Below are positions 9,181-17,607 of a stretch of DNA of 47,510 nt, one piece after another (within the stretch, counting starts at the first letter, position 1; each line of letters starts with the position of its first letter). The DNA comes from Thermoplasmata archaeon (lineage in GTDB: Archaea; Thermoplasmatota; DTKX01; VGTL01). Position numbers and translations under genes: made by a program. The stretch spans positions 1-47,510 of the forward strand of contig JAWCLH010000003.1 in NCBI GenBank assembly GCA_038851035.1. The letters run 5' to 3'. The notes under the pieces were generated by a model, which was not told the DNA's origin, ran no database searches, and saw only the letters and a program-made list of their open reading frames with translations.

Positions 9181-9537
9181 TCACCCGCAGTACTTCCTGT
9201 AGACCGCGAAGTAGTCCAGCTTCCCGTCCTTCATCTCTTCGTTGAATATGACCTCAAGGCCGCCCTCGGCGTAGCGCTCGACCTCCGCTGCCACCTCCTC
9301 CTCGCTGACCAGCTCGAGATTGCGCGCTATCGCGTTCAGGGAGAGCATCCTGTATCGGTCGAACTCAGAGAAGGACTGTCTGAACACAACAGGGTTCTTC
9401 AGCTCCTTCTTCTTTCCAGTGACGATGCCTATGGCCGCCGCCAGCGCGACGACGTTGTCCTTTGAGTCGATTGCGTGGCTCCTGTAGGCCTCGTCGAGCC
9501 TCCTTGCGCTCTCCTCGTCTATGTGGAACGTGACCAT
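9181..9537 (-). CDS. Small 118-aa protein coupled to the DndD-like ATPase
   Basis: A small mixed-charge protein of 118 residues, starting 'MVTFHIDEESARRLDEAYRS' and ending '...DYFAVYRKYCG'. I do not recognise the family with certainty. The N-terminus looks like a strand plus helix (ribbon-helix-helix or DndE-like pattern) and the rest is predicted mostly helical. The start is taken at ATG 9537-9535 because it overlaps the TGA of the upstream ATPase gene (TGATG) and has GGAGGTGAG before it; a GTG one codon earlier is also possible. The one-base overlap implies translational coupling and a shared job with the ATPase. In dnd operons the gene after dndD is the small dndE, so an accessory DNA-binding role is a reasonable guess but only that. 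Confidence 0.7.
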   Translation of the reverse strand: MVTFHIDEESARRLDEAYRSHAIDSKDNVVALAAAIGIVTGKKKELKNPVVFRQSFSEFDRYRMLSLNAIARNLELVSEEEVAAEVERYAEGGLEVIFNEEMKDGKLDYFAVYRKYCG

Positions 9538-11522
9538 CACCTCACCTCCTGTATGGTCGAGAACTTCTGTAGCTGGTCGTGCTCCAGCGTGAACCTGCGC
9601 TGCACGCTCGAGAGCGACTTCCAGTCCTCCGGCCTCAGGTCCTCGTCGGTGACAAGGAGAACAACGTTTTTCGCCAGCTCTGGAATCTTCTGAATCAGGC
9701 GGGTCTTGTGGGTCTGGTCCAGCCGGCCGAACGGGCTGTCCATTATCAGCGTCCCCTCGTGCGTCGAGTCCTTCAGGCCGCCGAGGAACGAGAGCGCTAG
9801 AACATGCCTCTCGCCGTCTGAGAGCTTCTTTGACTCAATCAGCCCGCCCCCCTGCTCCCTGACCCTGACCTCGAAGGTCTCCGGGTCTATTGACAGCCCG
9901 ATGAATTCGAGGGGCTTGTTCGTTATCGAGGTATAAATCGAGGAGGCCCGGCGCTCTATCTCAGCGCGCCTCTGCTCGGCGCTCCTGTCGATTATCTCCT
10001 CCAGAGCCTTGAGAACCCTGCCCGACCGGGATATCGCCTCGAGCAGCGACCTGCTCGCGGCGCTCTTCTTCGAGAGGCTTATCTCGAGCTGGCGCTCGAG
10101 CTCCTGGACCTGCCTGCGGGTCAGGTTGAGGGCTGTGCGAGTCTCTTCAATCCTCGCCTGGCATACCGCCTTCTCCTTGGTCAGCTGGGTCAGCCTGTCG
10201 AAAACCTCCTTCTCCCTGAGGTTCTGGGCCGAATGAGTCCTGAGGGCCTCCCTCTCCCTCTCCAGCGCCCTCGCCACCCTCTGGCGGTTATCGTCGAGGT
10301 ACCTCCTCTTCGCCTCCAATCTGTGGACGTTCTCCCCCTCCTCCTCGACCGCCCTCGCCTTCGAGAGCGCTGTGGTCAGGTCGCCCTGCGTCCAGGAGAA
10401 CCTGTCGGTCTCTATTACTTTGATTGTTCCAAGGGCCTGGTTGATTTTTCCTATCATATCGTCTATATGCGCGAGCGCATCGACCTCCAGCCTCCCGCCA
10501 CATATGCAGATGCCGCTGGCCTTCAGGTCCTTCATGAACTCCAGCTGGTCCATTAGCCTCCCCTGCTCGATTCTCTCCTCCACCGCCTGCTCCTTTATCT
10601 TCCCGACGAGGTCGACGGCGCCCCTGACCGATTTACCAAGTATAAGCCAGGGCAGCTCGGCCTTGAACGCCGCCTCCGCGCTCAGTATCCCCGCCTCCTC
10701 CTTGTCCAGCTCGGCCGAGAACTCCTCGAGCTCCTGAATTCTCGACTGTATACCCCTTAGGTCATCGAACTCCTCCAGGTTGTGCTGGAGGCCGCGGATG
10801 TCCCTGTTGAGGGCCTCGAGCCTCTCCTCCTCCTCGTTGAGCTGCGCCACCTGCTGCGCCGCCCTCGCCCTTAGCTCCTTCAACTCCGCCTCGGTTTTCT
10901 CCATCTCCGGAGAGGATTGGACGTCCCTGAGCTCCTTCTCGAACTCCTTTCTCACGCGCTCGATGTCCTCCCGGGCTTGTCTGAGGAACGGGAGGCCGAG
11001 CGCCTTCTCCACAGTCTCCCTGTTGTTGGCCTGCGCCTCGGCGTACCTAGATATCGTCTCGCCGTCGAAGAAGAAGAAGCTGGCCACGTCCTCGGGGAAG
11101 ACGTCGTAGAGGAGGGAATTGTCGGAGCCCAGGTCCTTTCCGTCCACCCTGAAGCTCAGGGTCTCCTCGAAGTCTGAGCGCCTCGACGGCTCAGCCACCC
11201 CATCCCTCGCCCTCACGCTCCTCTCGACCTCGAACAGCTTCCCATCGTGCTCGAAGGTAACCCGGACCCTAGCATGGTATCTCCCCTCCCGCTTCGCTGT
11301 ATTGTTTATTAAACCGGGGTAGTTGGCCGGGACGAGCCTGTCGTGCCTTTTCTCCTTTCCATACAGCGCCCAGAAAACGGACTCCATCAGGGTGGACTTG
11401 CCCCGACCGTTGTCGCCCTGGACCACAACGACGTTTCCCGGGCCATCCGTTATCTCGACCCGGTTGACCCCGTGGAAGACCTTGAAGTTCTCCAGCTCGA
11501 GCGCTTTGATGAGCAGCTCAAT
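9537..11522 (-). CDS. DndD-like SMC/Rad50-family ATPase (non-canonical or frameshifted start)
   Basis: A ~661-residue SMC-type ATPase with split ABC halves around a long coiled coil. The N-terminal half has 'LELENFKVFHG' and the P-loop 'GDNGRGKST' (~35-43). At ~149 lies 'FFFFDGETI', the hallmark of the DndD family. A degenerate hook 'GICICGG' sits near ~338, the ABC signature 'LSDGERHVLALS' at ~562 and Walker B 'LIMDSPFGRLDQ' at ~592. Length matches DndD (~660 aa). No ATG, GTG or TTG exists in frame before the P-loop; the first GTG (11426) would delete the start of the ATPase fold. I place the start at ATT 11522-11520, which overlaps the stop of the 52-aa gene (ATTGA); the alternative is a frameshift at the adjacent run of seven G (coding strand) joining the two. 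DndD acts with other Dnd proteins in phosphorothioate DNA modification, but no dndC or dndB is in view, so function here is open. Confidence 0.85.
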   Translation of the reverse strand: MELLIKALELENFKVFHGVNRVEITDGPGNVVVVQGDNGRGKSTLMESVFWALYGKEKRHDRLVPANYPGLINNTAKREGRYHARVRVTFEHDGKLFEVERSVRARDGVAEPSRRSDFEETLSFRVDGKDLGSDNSLLYDVFPEDVASFFFFDGETISRYAEAQANNRETVEKALGLPFLRQAREDIERVRKEFEKELRDVQSSPEMEKTEAELKELRARAAQQVAQLNEEEERLEALNRDIRGLQHNLEEFDDLRGIQSRIQELEEFSAELDKEEAGILSAEAAFKAELPWLILGKSVRGAVDLVGKIKEQAVEERIEQGRLMDQLEFMKDLKASGICICGGRLEVDALAHIDDMIGKINQALGTIKVIETDRFSWTQGDLTTALSKARAVEEEGENVHRLEAKRRYLDDNRQRVARALEREREALRTHSAQNLREKEVFDRLTQLTKEKAVCQARIEETRTALNLTRRQVQELERQLEISLSKKSAASRSLLEAISRSGRVLKALEEIIDRSAEQRRAEIERRASSIYTSITNKPLEFIGLSIDPETFEVRVREQGGGLIESKKLSDGERHVLALSFLGGLKDSTHEGTLIMDSPFGRLDQTHKTRLIQKIPELAKNVVLLVTDEDLRPEDWKSLSSVQRRFTLEHDQLQKFSTIQEVR

Positions 11523-11676
11523 CCCCCCCGAGCAGCTTCCGGAACTCCCTCAGCCTGTGGGTCCTGACGGGTACGTTCTTCTCTATCTCGACTATCTTGA
11601 GAAGCGTCTCCTCGCTCAACCTGTGCTTTTTACAGACCTCCGAAAGGAGAGCAGGGTCGACCAGTACTTGGGGCAT
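11518..11676 (-). CDS. 52-aa protein, first gene of the SMC module (or its detached N-terminus)
   Basis: An ORF of 52 codons starts at ATG 11676-11674 and ends with TGA at 11520-11518. The sequence starts 'MPQVLVDPALLSEVCKKHRL' and continues with Ser-Glu-Glu-Thr helices and 'TLLKIVEIEKNVPVRTHRL'; it is charged, predicted all-helical and could be a small HTH-like domain. It lies 52 bp after the Cgi121-like gene on the same strand, and its stop overlaps the only plausible start of the ATPase gene. Its last codons contain GGGGGGG, so a one-base length error or slippage there would fuse it to the ATPase. The family is not recognised. Confidence 0.6.
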   Translation of the reverse strand: MPQVLVDPALLSEVCKKHRLSEETLLKIVEIEKNVPVRTHRLREFRKLLGGD

Positions 11677-11728
11677 GTGACGCTAATCGCTCTGCGGGGT
11701 AAAAAGGTTGTCTGCGGGCCTCTAGAAA

Positions 11729-12349
11729 TCACTGCCGTTCGATGTCGAGGAGGGCGACCATCTCCAGTGCCTCGTCGATTTCCCGGCCCCGGAGCCCCAG
11801 CCGGGCCAGAGCCCTTCTCCCACCCGCCGCCTCCGGGCCGCAGGGAGCGGCCCCGAGAGCCTTGAGGAGCTCCTTTCCTCTCCCGCGCGCTCCCCGTCCA
11901 ATCAGCACGGCGGCGATTCGACGGGTCCTGCCGCTCACCCCGACCAGCTTCAGCGCGTCGCGAATCTGCCTCCGGCCAGAGGCGTAGAGGAGGATTTCCA
12001 TGGCGAGTGAGGATGTTCGGCCCATTCCCCTCTCCATCGCCCGGAGCGCATGAATGGCCGCGGAGCGCAGGTGCTCCTCGCCCGCGAGCGCGCTAGCGTC
12101 GAAAAGCTGAGCCGTCAGGCCGCGGGCTGATGCGAACGCTGATGCCGCCGCGATAAGCTCGCCGGGCTCCCTACGCCTCTGCAGCTCGCCCCAGCAGATC
12201 TCGACCACCTGGCCCTCGGAGAGGGGTACGGGCCGCGTAGTTGCCCTTCTATTCCAGATGTCACTGCCTCTACCGCCCCCTGTCGTCTCAGCCCGGCGCC
12301 GGGATGATTCGCCCCCTTTTCCTTTTCTGCCCTCTTCTCTTCTAACCAT
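11729..12349 (-). CDS. cgi121: KEOPS complex subunit Cgi121-like protein
   Basis: The 206-residue product has the Cgi121 pattern: 'TAQLFDASALAGEEHLRSAAIHALRA' split over a strand and helix, 'SLAMEILLYASGRRQIRDALKLVG', then 'RRIAAVLIGRG'. Cgi121 belongs to KEOPS, which makes threonylcarbamoyl-adenosine at position 37 of ANN-decoding tRNAs, and it binds the tRNA 3' end and the kinase Bud32. The conserved domain fills the C-terminal ~150 residues; the first ~45 are a low-complexity Arg/Gly/Glu extension not typical of the family. The start is set at ATG 12349 because GGAG lies four bases upstream; it overlaps the end of hel308 by 8 bp. An upstream start at 12388 would overlap hel308 more deeply. 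Linkage to hel308 is common in euryarchaea. Confidence 0.85.
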   Translation of the reverse strand: MVRREEGRKGKGGESSRRRAETTGGGRGSDIWNRRATTRPVPLSEGQVVEICWGELQRRREPGELIAAASAFASARGLTAQLFDASALAGEEHLRSAAIHALRAMERGMGRTSSLAMEILLYASGRRQIRDALKLVGVSGRTRRIAAVLIGRGARGRGKELLKALGAAPCGPEAAGGRRALARLGLRGREIDEALEMVALLDIERQ

Positions 12350-14753
12350 CTCTCCTACCACCTTCGTCTGCAGCGCCGGAAACACCACTCTTCTCTCTTC
12401 CTGCTGGGACCTGCATCTCTGCCAGTTGGTTAATTATCGCCTCCGCAACCTTCGGCCCGATTCCCGGAATTCCCGCCAGTTTCTCCCGCTCGGCCGCGGC
12501 CAGCTCCTCAAGACTCCTGAGGCCTGCGTTATACAGCGCCCTCGCCCTGACCCGCCCTATGCCCCTCAGCCTGACCAGCTCGAGCAGCTCTTCCCTGACC
12601 CCGCTCTCCACCCGCCTCTGCAACAACTCCAGCTCTTGCACAAACGGGAGGTGGAGAAGGCGGGCAAGCTCTCGCATTGAATAGAGAATCCATCTCGCGG
12701 TCTCTACCTTCGCCCTAATGTCCCCGGGGCCGACGTCGTACCTCTCCGTCATCACCTCCTCGCCCTTTTCGTCTATCCAGTCCTGCAGTAGGCAGGCGAG
12801 CTTCAGGTCAGCCAGATACCACTCATATTCCCCCGGATCGTCCGGGGGTGGAATGAGCAGCCCGCCACGCGCGAGCGCGGCAGTCTGATCGAGCCACTCG
12901 ATGTCTCCCCTCCTCAGGTACATCCCGACCCTGCGCATGTCCGGCGTGGAGGCTGCAACGTGCAGGAGGCCAAGAGTGGTGGGAGGGGGAATCGAACTCG
13001 CCGTTCCCTCCCTGCCCTCGGCCCCTCTCCCTGCAGCCCCCCCGCTATTGTTGTTGGCGCTTTCTGAGCCGGCGGCGGCCTTTTGCGACAGCTTCCATCC
13101 GCCCTTGTCTCGGGCCCGCTCCAACGCCTCCCGAATCGTCCTGGCCGACAGAGGGTCTATATAGAGCTCGGATACCCTTCGGCCGTAGGGGGTCGCCTCC
13201 AACTCCTCCCCAATCCTTTTGACCAACCCTTCCTCGACCAAAAACTCCAGCGACCTCTCGACGACGATGTCCACCGCCCCCTCCGCACTCTGCCGGGCGA
13301 AGAGGGTTGCTCCGAAGAAGCTGAGTAGCTCGGGCATGGTTGATGCGAAGCCCGAGGCTATCGAGGATAGGACGTGGACGCGAAGGACGCCCTCCACGCC
13401 AAGCTTCGACTCTATCGGCTCGGGCTCGCCGAGAAGGTACTCGTCCAGGGCGATTCGCAGGTCGGTCTCGGTCCTAGCGACTATTACAGCCTCTCCCTCC
13501 GTGTCGTACCTCGGCCTTCCGGCCCTTCCGGCCATCTGCTTTATCTCGTGAACCGGAATGAACACCTGACCCACTCCAGGCTCGAACCTCCTGATGTCGC
13601 GTATAACGACGCACCTTGCCGGCATGTTGATGCCCGCGGCCAGGGTGGGCGTGGCGAAGAGCAGTTTGACCCTGCCCGACCTAAAAGCCCCCTCGACCCT
13701 CCGCCTCTGCTCCGGCGTCAGGCCGGCGTGGTGGAAGGCGACGCCGCACCTGACGCAACCCGCCAGGCGCTCCGCCATCGTTGTCCTCTCTACCTCCGCC
13801 GCCTCCAGCTCCACCCCCTCGGCCTCCAGCGCCTCCCTCTCGCCCCCGGCCAGCAGCTTCGCCACCAGCGGCCTCGCCTTCAGCGCCATCGCCTCCGCGG
13901 ACCGGCGCGAGTTGACGAAGACGAGGCACTGCCCGCCCCCGAGAATCACCCTCCGGGCCAGCGGGAGGGCCGGCTCCGAGTGGAGCCCCACCTCGACTTT
14001 TGTATTGTCCGTGAACCTGACCTCGCCCTCGAAGAGCACGCCCTCCCTCAGCCTGACGGGCCTCCAGTCGCTCGTGTAGTGCTCCGCGCCGAGCCAGCGC
14101 GCCAGCTCCGCGGAGTTGGGGATTGTGGCGGAGAGAGCGAGGAGCTGGGCCCGGGGGTTGAGCCGCCTGAAGCGCGTCAGCAGAACCTCCAGCGTCGGTC
14201 CCCTGTCCGGGTCACCTATTAGGTGGACCTCGTCTGCCACAATAACCGAGAGGCTCGAGAGCCAGCGCGCCCGGTGGCGGAGGAGGGAGTCGGCCTTCTC
14301 CGAGGTCGCAACAACCACGTCGTATCTCTCGAGATACTCGTCCGCCGTGTCATAGTCGCCGGTCGAGACCCCGACCCTGATGCCGAGCGGCTCGAAGGCC
14401 CTGAGGTCCTCGAGCTTCTCGCTCGCCAGCGCCCTGAGGGGAACTATGTACAGCGCCCGGCCGCCCTCTAGGACTCTTTTCACAAGGGCCAGGTACGCCA
14501 CAAGCGACTTCCCTGAAGCGGTCGGCAGGGCAAGGACGAGACTCTTGCCGGCTAGTGCCGGGGCGATGGTCTCTGCCTGAGGGGGATAAAGAGTGGTGAG
14601 GCCTTGCTGCTTGAGAATCGCGACAACTTCCGGTGGGAGGCCGAGCTCGTCAACGCACGGGAGTCCCCGTCCAACGACCCGCGCACCTCCAACTTCGTAG
14701 GGCCCCTCTTTGGTGGCTCCGGGAGTTCCTGTCTTTCCCTCCATGTGTTGCAT
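12342..14753 (-). CDS. hel308: ATP-dependent DNA helicase Hel308 (Ski2-like)
   Basis: An 803-residue superfamily 2 helicase. Motifs in order: Q-motif region 'TLYPPQAE' (~54-61), Walker A 'PTASGKS' (77-83), 'DEVH' box (174-177), 'SAT' (208-210), 'QMAGRAGRP' motif VI (406-414), then a winged-helix and ratchet region and a C-terminal helix-hairpin-helix tail ('LRGIGRVRARALYNAG', 'IPGIGPKVAEAI'). This is the Hel308 order rather than RecQ or Lhr. Hel308 unwinds 3'-tailed forks and acts at stalled replication forks. Length is slightly above the usual ~700-750 because of an N-terminal extension and a ~33-residue Ser/Asn/Gly/Ala-rich insert near 556-589. ATG at 14753 or 14744 could start it. It is first in the minus-strand operon with the Cgi121-like gene and the SMC module. 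Confidence 0.95.
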   Translation of the reverse strand: MQHMEGKTGTPGATKEGPYEVGGARVVGRGLPCVDELGLPPEVVAILKQQGLTTLYPPQAETIAPALAGKSLVLALPTASGKSLVAYLALVKRVLEGGRALYIVPLRALASEKLEDLRAFEPLGIRVGVSTGDYDTADEYLERYDVVVATSEKADSLLRHRARWLSSLSVIVADEVHLIGDPDRGPTLEVLLTRFRRLNPRAQLLALSATIPNSAELARWLGAEHYTSDWRPVRLREGVLFEGEVRFTDNTKVEVGLHSEPALPLARRVILGGGQCLVFVNSRRSAEAMALKARPLVAKLLAGGEREALEAEGVELEAAEVERTTMAERLAGCVRCGVAFHHAGLTPEQRRRVEGAFRSGRVKLLFATPTLAAGINMPARCVVIRDIRRFEPGVGQVFIPVHEIKQMAGRAGRPRYDTEGEAVIVARTETDLRIALDEYLLGEPEPIESKLGVEGVLRVHVLSSIASGFASTMPELLSFFGATLFARQSAEGAVDIVVERSLEFLVEEGLVKRIGEELEATPYGRRVSELYIDPLSARTIREALERARDKGGWKLSQKAAAGSESANNNSGGAAGRGAEGREGTASSIPPPTTLGLLHVAASTPDMRRVGMYLRRGDIEWLDQTAALARGGLLIPPPDDPGEYEWYLADLKLACLLQDWIDEKGEEVMTERYDVGPGDIRAKVETARWILYSMRELARLLHLPFVQELELLQRRVESGVREELLELVRLRGIGRVRARALYNAGLRSLEELAAAEREKLAGIPGIGPKVAEAIINQLAEMQVPAGREKSGVSGAADEGGRRDG

Positions 14754-14893
14754 GGTGACCTTAGGCCGTCCCGGGGATTTCAGCCTTGCGACGTGACCGA
14801 ATCATCCTGCGTCGTGAGTGGGGGCTGTTGAAGACGGTTTTGGTAAGACGGGCGTCGAGCGCGGGCAGAATTCGCGAAATTCTTAACAAAATC

Positions 14894-14903
14894 TTTAAAT
14901 AAA
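14894..14903 (+). promoter_or_regulatory. TATA-like box for the PKD protein gene
   Basis: TTTAAATAAA stands alone in a GC-rich gap. Transcription would begin roughly 25-30 bases downstream, after the ATG at 14915, which argues that the downstream ATG cluster at 14954 is the true start. The rest of the 14754-14953 gap holds no gene. Confidence 0.55.
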
Positions 14904-14953
14904 TCCCACGGACTATGTCGTTAATAACGGTCAGAGACAGGAGAGGCAGAGAT

Positions 14954-17536
14954 ATGATGATGAGGGGCGCGTGCCTGATTCTCGCCGCCGTACTGGTCGC
15001 AGGCTCCGTCCCGCTTCAGGTGGCCGGAGGAGGGGGATGGGGCGGGGCTGGCGGCTCCGGGAGCGCGAGGGCCGCGGGGGCCGGAGGTGAGGCCGGCTCC
15101 TCCCCGAGAGCCGCCCCGAACGCCGACGCCGGCCCTGACCAGAGCGCTCTGGTCAATCAGACAGTCTACTTTGACGGCTCGAACTCCTCCGACCCAGATG
15201 GGGACCCCCTGAGCTACTCTTGGGACTTCGATAGGAGCAACGGCATCCAGCAGGACGCCACTGGCGTTAGAGTCAGCCACGCTTACAGCCAGCCCGGGAC
15301 CTACTGGGTCACGCTGACTGTCAGCGACGGCCAGCTGTTGGACACGGACGAGTGCCAGGTCACAGTCACAACGGCGGGGACTAACGCCCCTCCCACGGCG
15401 GTCATAAGTAGCCCTGAGAACGGGGACATATTCGTTGTCGGGGAAAGAGTTAGATTCGATGGGTCCAACTCAAGCGACCCGGACACCCCGTCCGCCCTAC
15501 TCAGGTTCACCTGGGGCTTCGGCGATGGCACGTCGGATAGGGGAAAGGTTGTCTATCACACCTACACAGAGCCGGGCCTGCGCATCGCCAACCTGACCGT
15601 CAACGACACCAGCTCCGAAAACCGCGACTATGTCTGGATTAACATCCTCCCCGCGCCAAGCCCGGGCGAGATCAACACCCCTCCTAAAGCAGACGCTGGA
15701 CCCAACCAGTCGGTCGTGGTCAACGAGACGGTCTATTTCACCTCGCTCTCCAGCGACCCCCAGAGCGACAACCTCAACTACTACTGGGACTGGGACCGCT
15801 CGGACGGTGTGGACTTCCTCAATCCTGACGGAGAGGGTAAGGTCTGCACCACATCCTACGAGCGGGCAGGCAATTACACCGTGACGCACTGGGTCATCGA
15901 GAGCGACACTATGGCTCACTTTTTCGCGGTGGACACCTGCTGGGTCAATGTGACCGAGGTTCCCCTCCTTCCCCCGCTCGCGGAAGCCGGCCCGGACCAG
16001 ACTGTGGAGGTTAGCAAGGAGGTCACGCTCTCAGGCTCTGGGCTCGCTCGCAATCCGGGGGGCTCGATTAGGCTCTACGAGTGGGACTTCGAAAGCGACG
16101 GGGTGTGGGACTGGAACTCCACCACGACCGGCCGCGCCCGCCACACCTATAGGGTCGTGGGAAGTTATGTCGCGAGGCTCAGGGTCACCGACGACCACTC
16201 CCTGACCGCCGAGGACACGACCAACGTCACCGTCACGCCGAAGCCGAACATACCGCCAGTGGCGAGCGCGGGAGGGGACGTGAGCGCCTTCGTCGGCCAG
16301 ACCGTGGTCTTTCACGGCACTGGCTCGGACGAGGACGGGCAGGTTGTGCTCTACCAGTGGGACTTCGAGAGCGACGGCGTCTGGGACTTCGAGAGCCCCT
16401 CATCCGGCACTGCGAGCCACGCCTACCCCGCCCCCGGTACATTCGAGGCCCTCTTCAGGGTGACGGACGACCGGGGTGACAGCGCGGATGACGTCTCTGT
16501 TGTCACGGTGGTGCTCAACCAACCGCCTATCGCCGACGCCGGCGGGGACCAGACCGTCAACTGCGGGGAGCCCGCCCAGTTCGACGGCAGCGGCTCTAGG
16601 GACCCCGAGGGGCAGAAGCTCAGCTTCTCCTGGGACTTTGACGACCGGGACGGAATTCAGGCCGACGCCTCTGGACCGATGGTCGAGCATGTCTACACAA
16701 GAGGTGGGGATTACACGGTCACCCTCACAGTCACGGACGAGATGGGCAAGAGCGCAAGGGACACCGCCATCGTTACGGTTGTTCAGACGGCCGGCGTCTC
16801 CCTCGCGATCGACTCGAGGGGCAAGAGCCTCTCCCCCGGCGAGAGCTCGGAGTTCAGGCTCACGATTCTGAACACGGGCAATGGCGAGGACACCTTCGGT
16901 CTGAGCGTATCCGGGGACAATTACAGATGGGTCAGCCTCCAGAAGATTGAGGTCTCGCTAGGGGCGGGCGCCTCTGCGGTGGTCGGTGTGACAGTCACCG
17001 TGCCCATGGATGCTGCCGCCGGCGCCCAGGCCAAGTTGAGGATTAAGGCCGCTTCCGCCCTCGACTCAAGCGTCGAGGCTGAGGCGCAGCTGACTGTAAC
17101 CGTTAAGCAGGTCTTCGGCACGAGCCTATCTTCCGAGCGGAGCCAGCTCTCTATCGAGGCGGGCAGGAGCGCCACTCTGAGAATAACGATAACCAATACG
17201 GGCAACGGCGATGACAAGGTCGTCCTGAGCGCCACCGGCGCCGCTGGAAAGTGGGCGAGCTTCAGCCCCCGCGAGACCCTCCTTACAAAGGGCGGGATCA
17301 AGACAGCCTCGCTCAGAATTCAGGTTCCGAATGACGCCGCCGCCCAAGACTACTTATTGATGATACAGGCGACCTCGCAGGACGGCAGCATAACCTCGAC
17401 CCTCACCCTCAACCTAACCGTTAAAAAGGCTTCGGGCCCCACTCCGGCGTTCACAACACCTCTCCTTGTGGTGGCGTTTGCTGCTGCCGCAATTTCGGTC
17501 GCGCTGCGGCTTGGTTCACGGCGCCACCTGGAGTAG
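14954..17536 (+). CDS. Secreted, membrane-anchored protein with six PKD domains and two NEW3-like domains
   Basis: An 860-residue surface protein. The start is taken at ATG 14954 (three ATGs in a row), with GGAGAGG seven bases upstream; an ATG at 14915 is in frame but lies before the expected transcription start. A signal peptide ('GACLILAAVLVAGSVPL') and a Gly-rich spacer precede six PKD-type repeats, each with a 'NADAGPDQ'-like entry, 'WDFD' or 'WGFGDG' core and 'Y..PGTYWVTLTVSD' exit. Two beta domains follow, each with 'LNTGNGEDTFGLSVSG'-like strands typical of NEW3/CARDB folds. A C-terminal hydrophobic helix ending in 'GSRRHLE' anchors it. PKD domains are structural or adhesive ectodomain modules in archaeal envelope proteins; no catalytic domain is visible. 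The downstream neighbour is convergent. Confidence 0.85.
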   Translation: MMMRGACLILAAVLVAGSVPLQVAGGGGWGGAGGSGSARAAGAGGEAGSSPRAAPNADAGPDQSALVNQTVYFDGSNSSDPDGDPLSYSWDFDRSNGIQQDATGVRVSHAYSQPGTYWVTLTVSDGQLLDTDECQVTVTTAGTNAPPTAVISSPENGDIFVVGERVRFDGSNSSDPDTPSALLRFTWGFGDGTSDRGKVVYHTYTEPGLRIANLTVNDTSSENRDYVWINILPAPSPGEINTPPKADAGPNQSVVVNETVYFTSLSSDPQSDNLNYYWDWDRSDGVDFLNPDGEGKVCTTSYERAGNYTVTHWVIESDTMAHFFAVDTCWVNVTEVPLLPPLAEAGPDQTVEVSKEVTLSGSGLARNPGGSIRLYEWDFESDGVWDWNSTTTGRARHTYRVVGSYVARLRVTDDHSLTAEDTTNVTVTPKPNIPPVASAGGDVSAFVGQTVVFHGTGSDEDGQVVLYQWDFESDGVWDFESPSSGTASHAYPAPGTFEALFRVTDDRGDSADDVSVVTVVLNQPPIADAGGDQTVNCGEPAQFDGSGSRDPEGQKLSFSWDFDDRDGIQADASGPMVEHVYTRGGDYTVTLTVTDEMGKSARDTAIVTVVQTAGVSLAIDSRGKSLSPGESSEFRLTILNTGNGEDTFGLSVSGDNYRWVSLQKIEVSLGAGASAVVGVTVTVPMDAAAGAQAKLRIKAASALDSSVEAEAQLTVTVKQVFGTSLSSERSQLSIEAGRSATLRITITNTGNGDDKVVLSATGAAGKWASFSPRETLLTKGGIKTASLRIQVPNDAAAQDYLLMIQATSQDGSITSTLTLNLTVKKASGPTPAFTTPLLVVAFAAAAISVALRLGSRRHLE

Positions 17537-17607
17537 CCTCAGTAAGCAATCTGCCCTAAGAATTTTACGCGGTGGCGGGGGAGTGGATAAATGAAGGGCC
17601 TGGTCTT

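Noticed and set aside
13374-14222. Plus-strand ORF of 282 codons opposite hel308
   Set aside because: Arg/Pro/Leu-rich shadow of the helicase coding sequence; no recognisable domain.
14915-14953. ATG 14915 as the start of the PKD protein
   Set aside because: It is only about 12 bases after the TATA-like box, so it would precede the transcription start; the 14954 ATG has a well-spaced ribosome binding site and starts the signal peptide.
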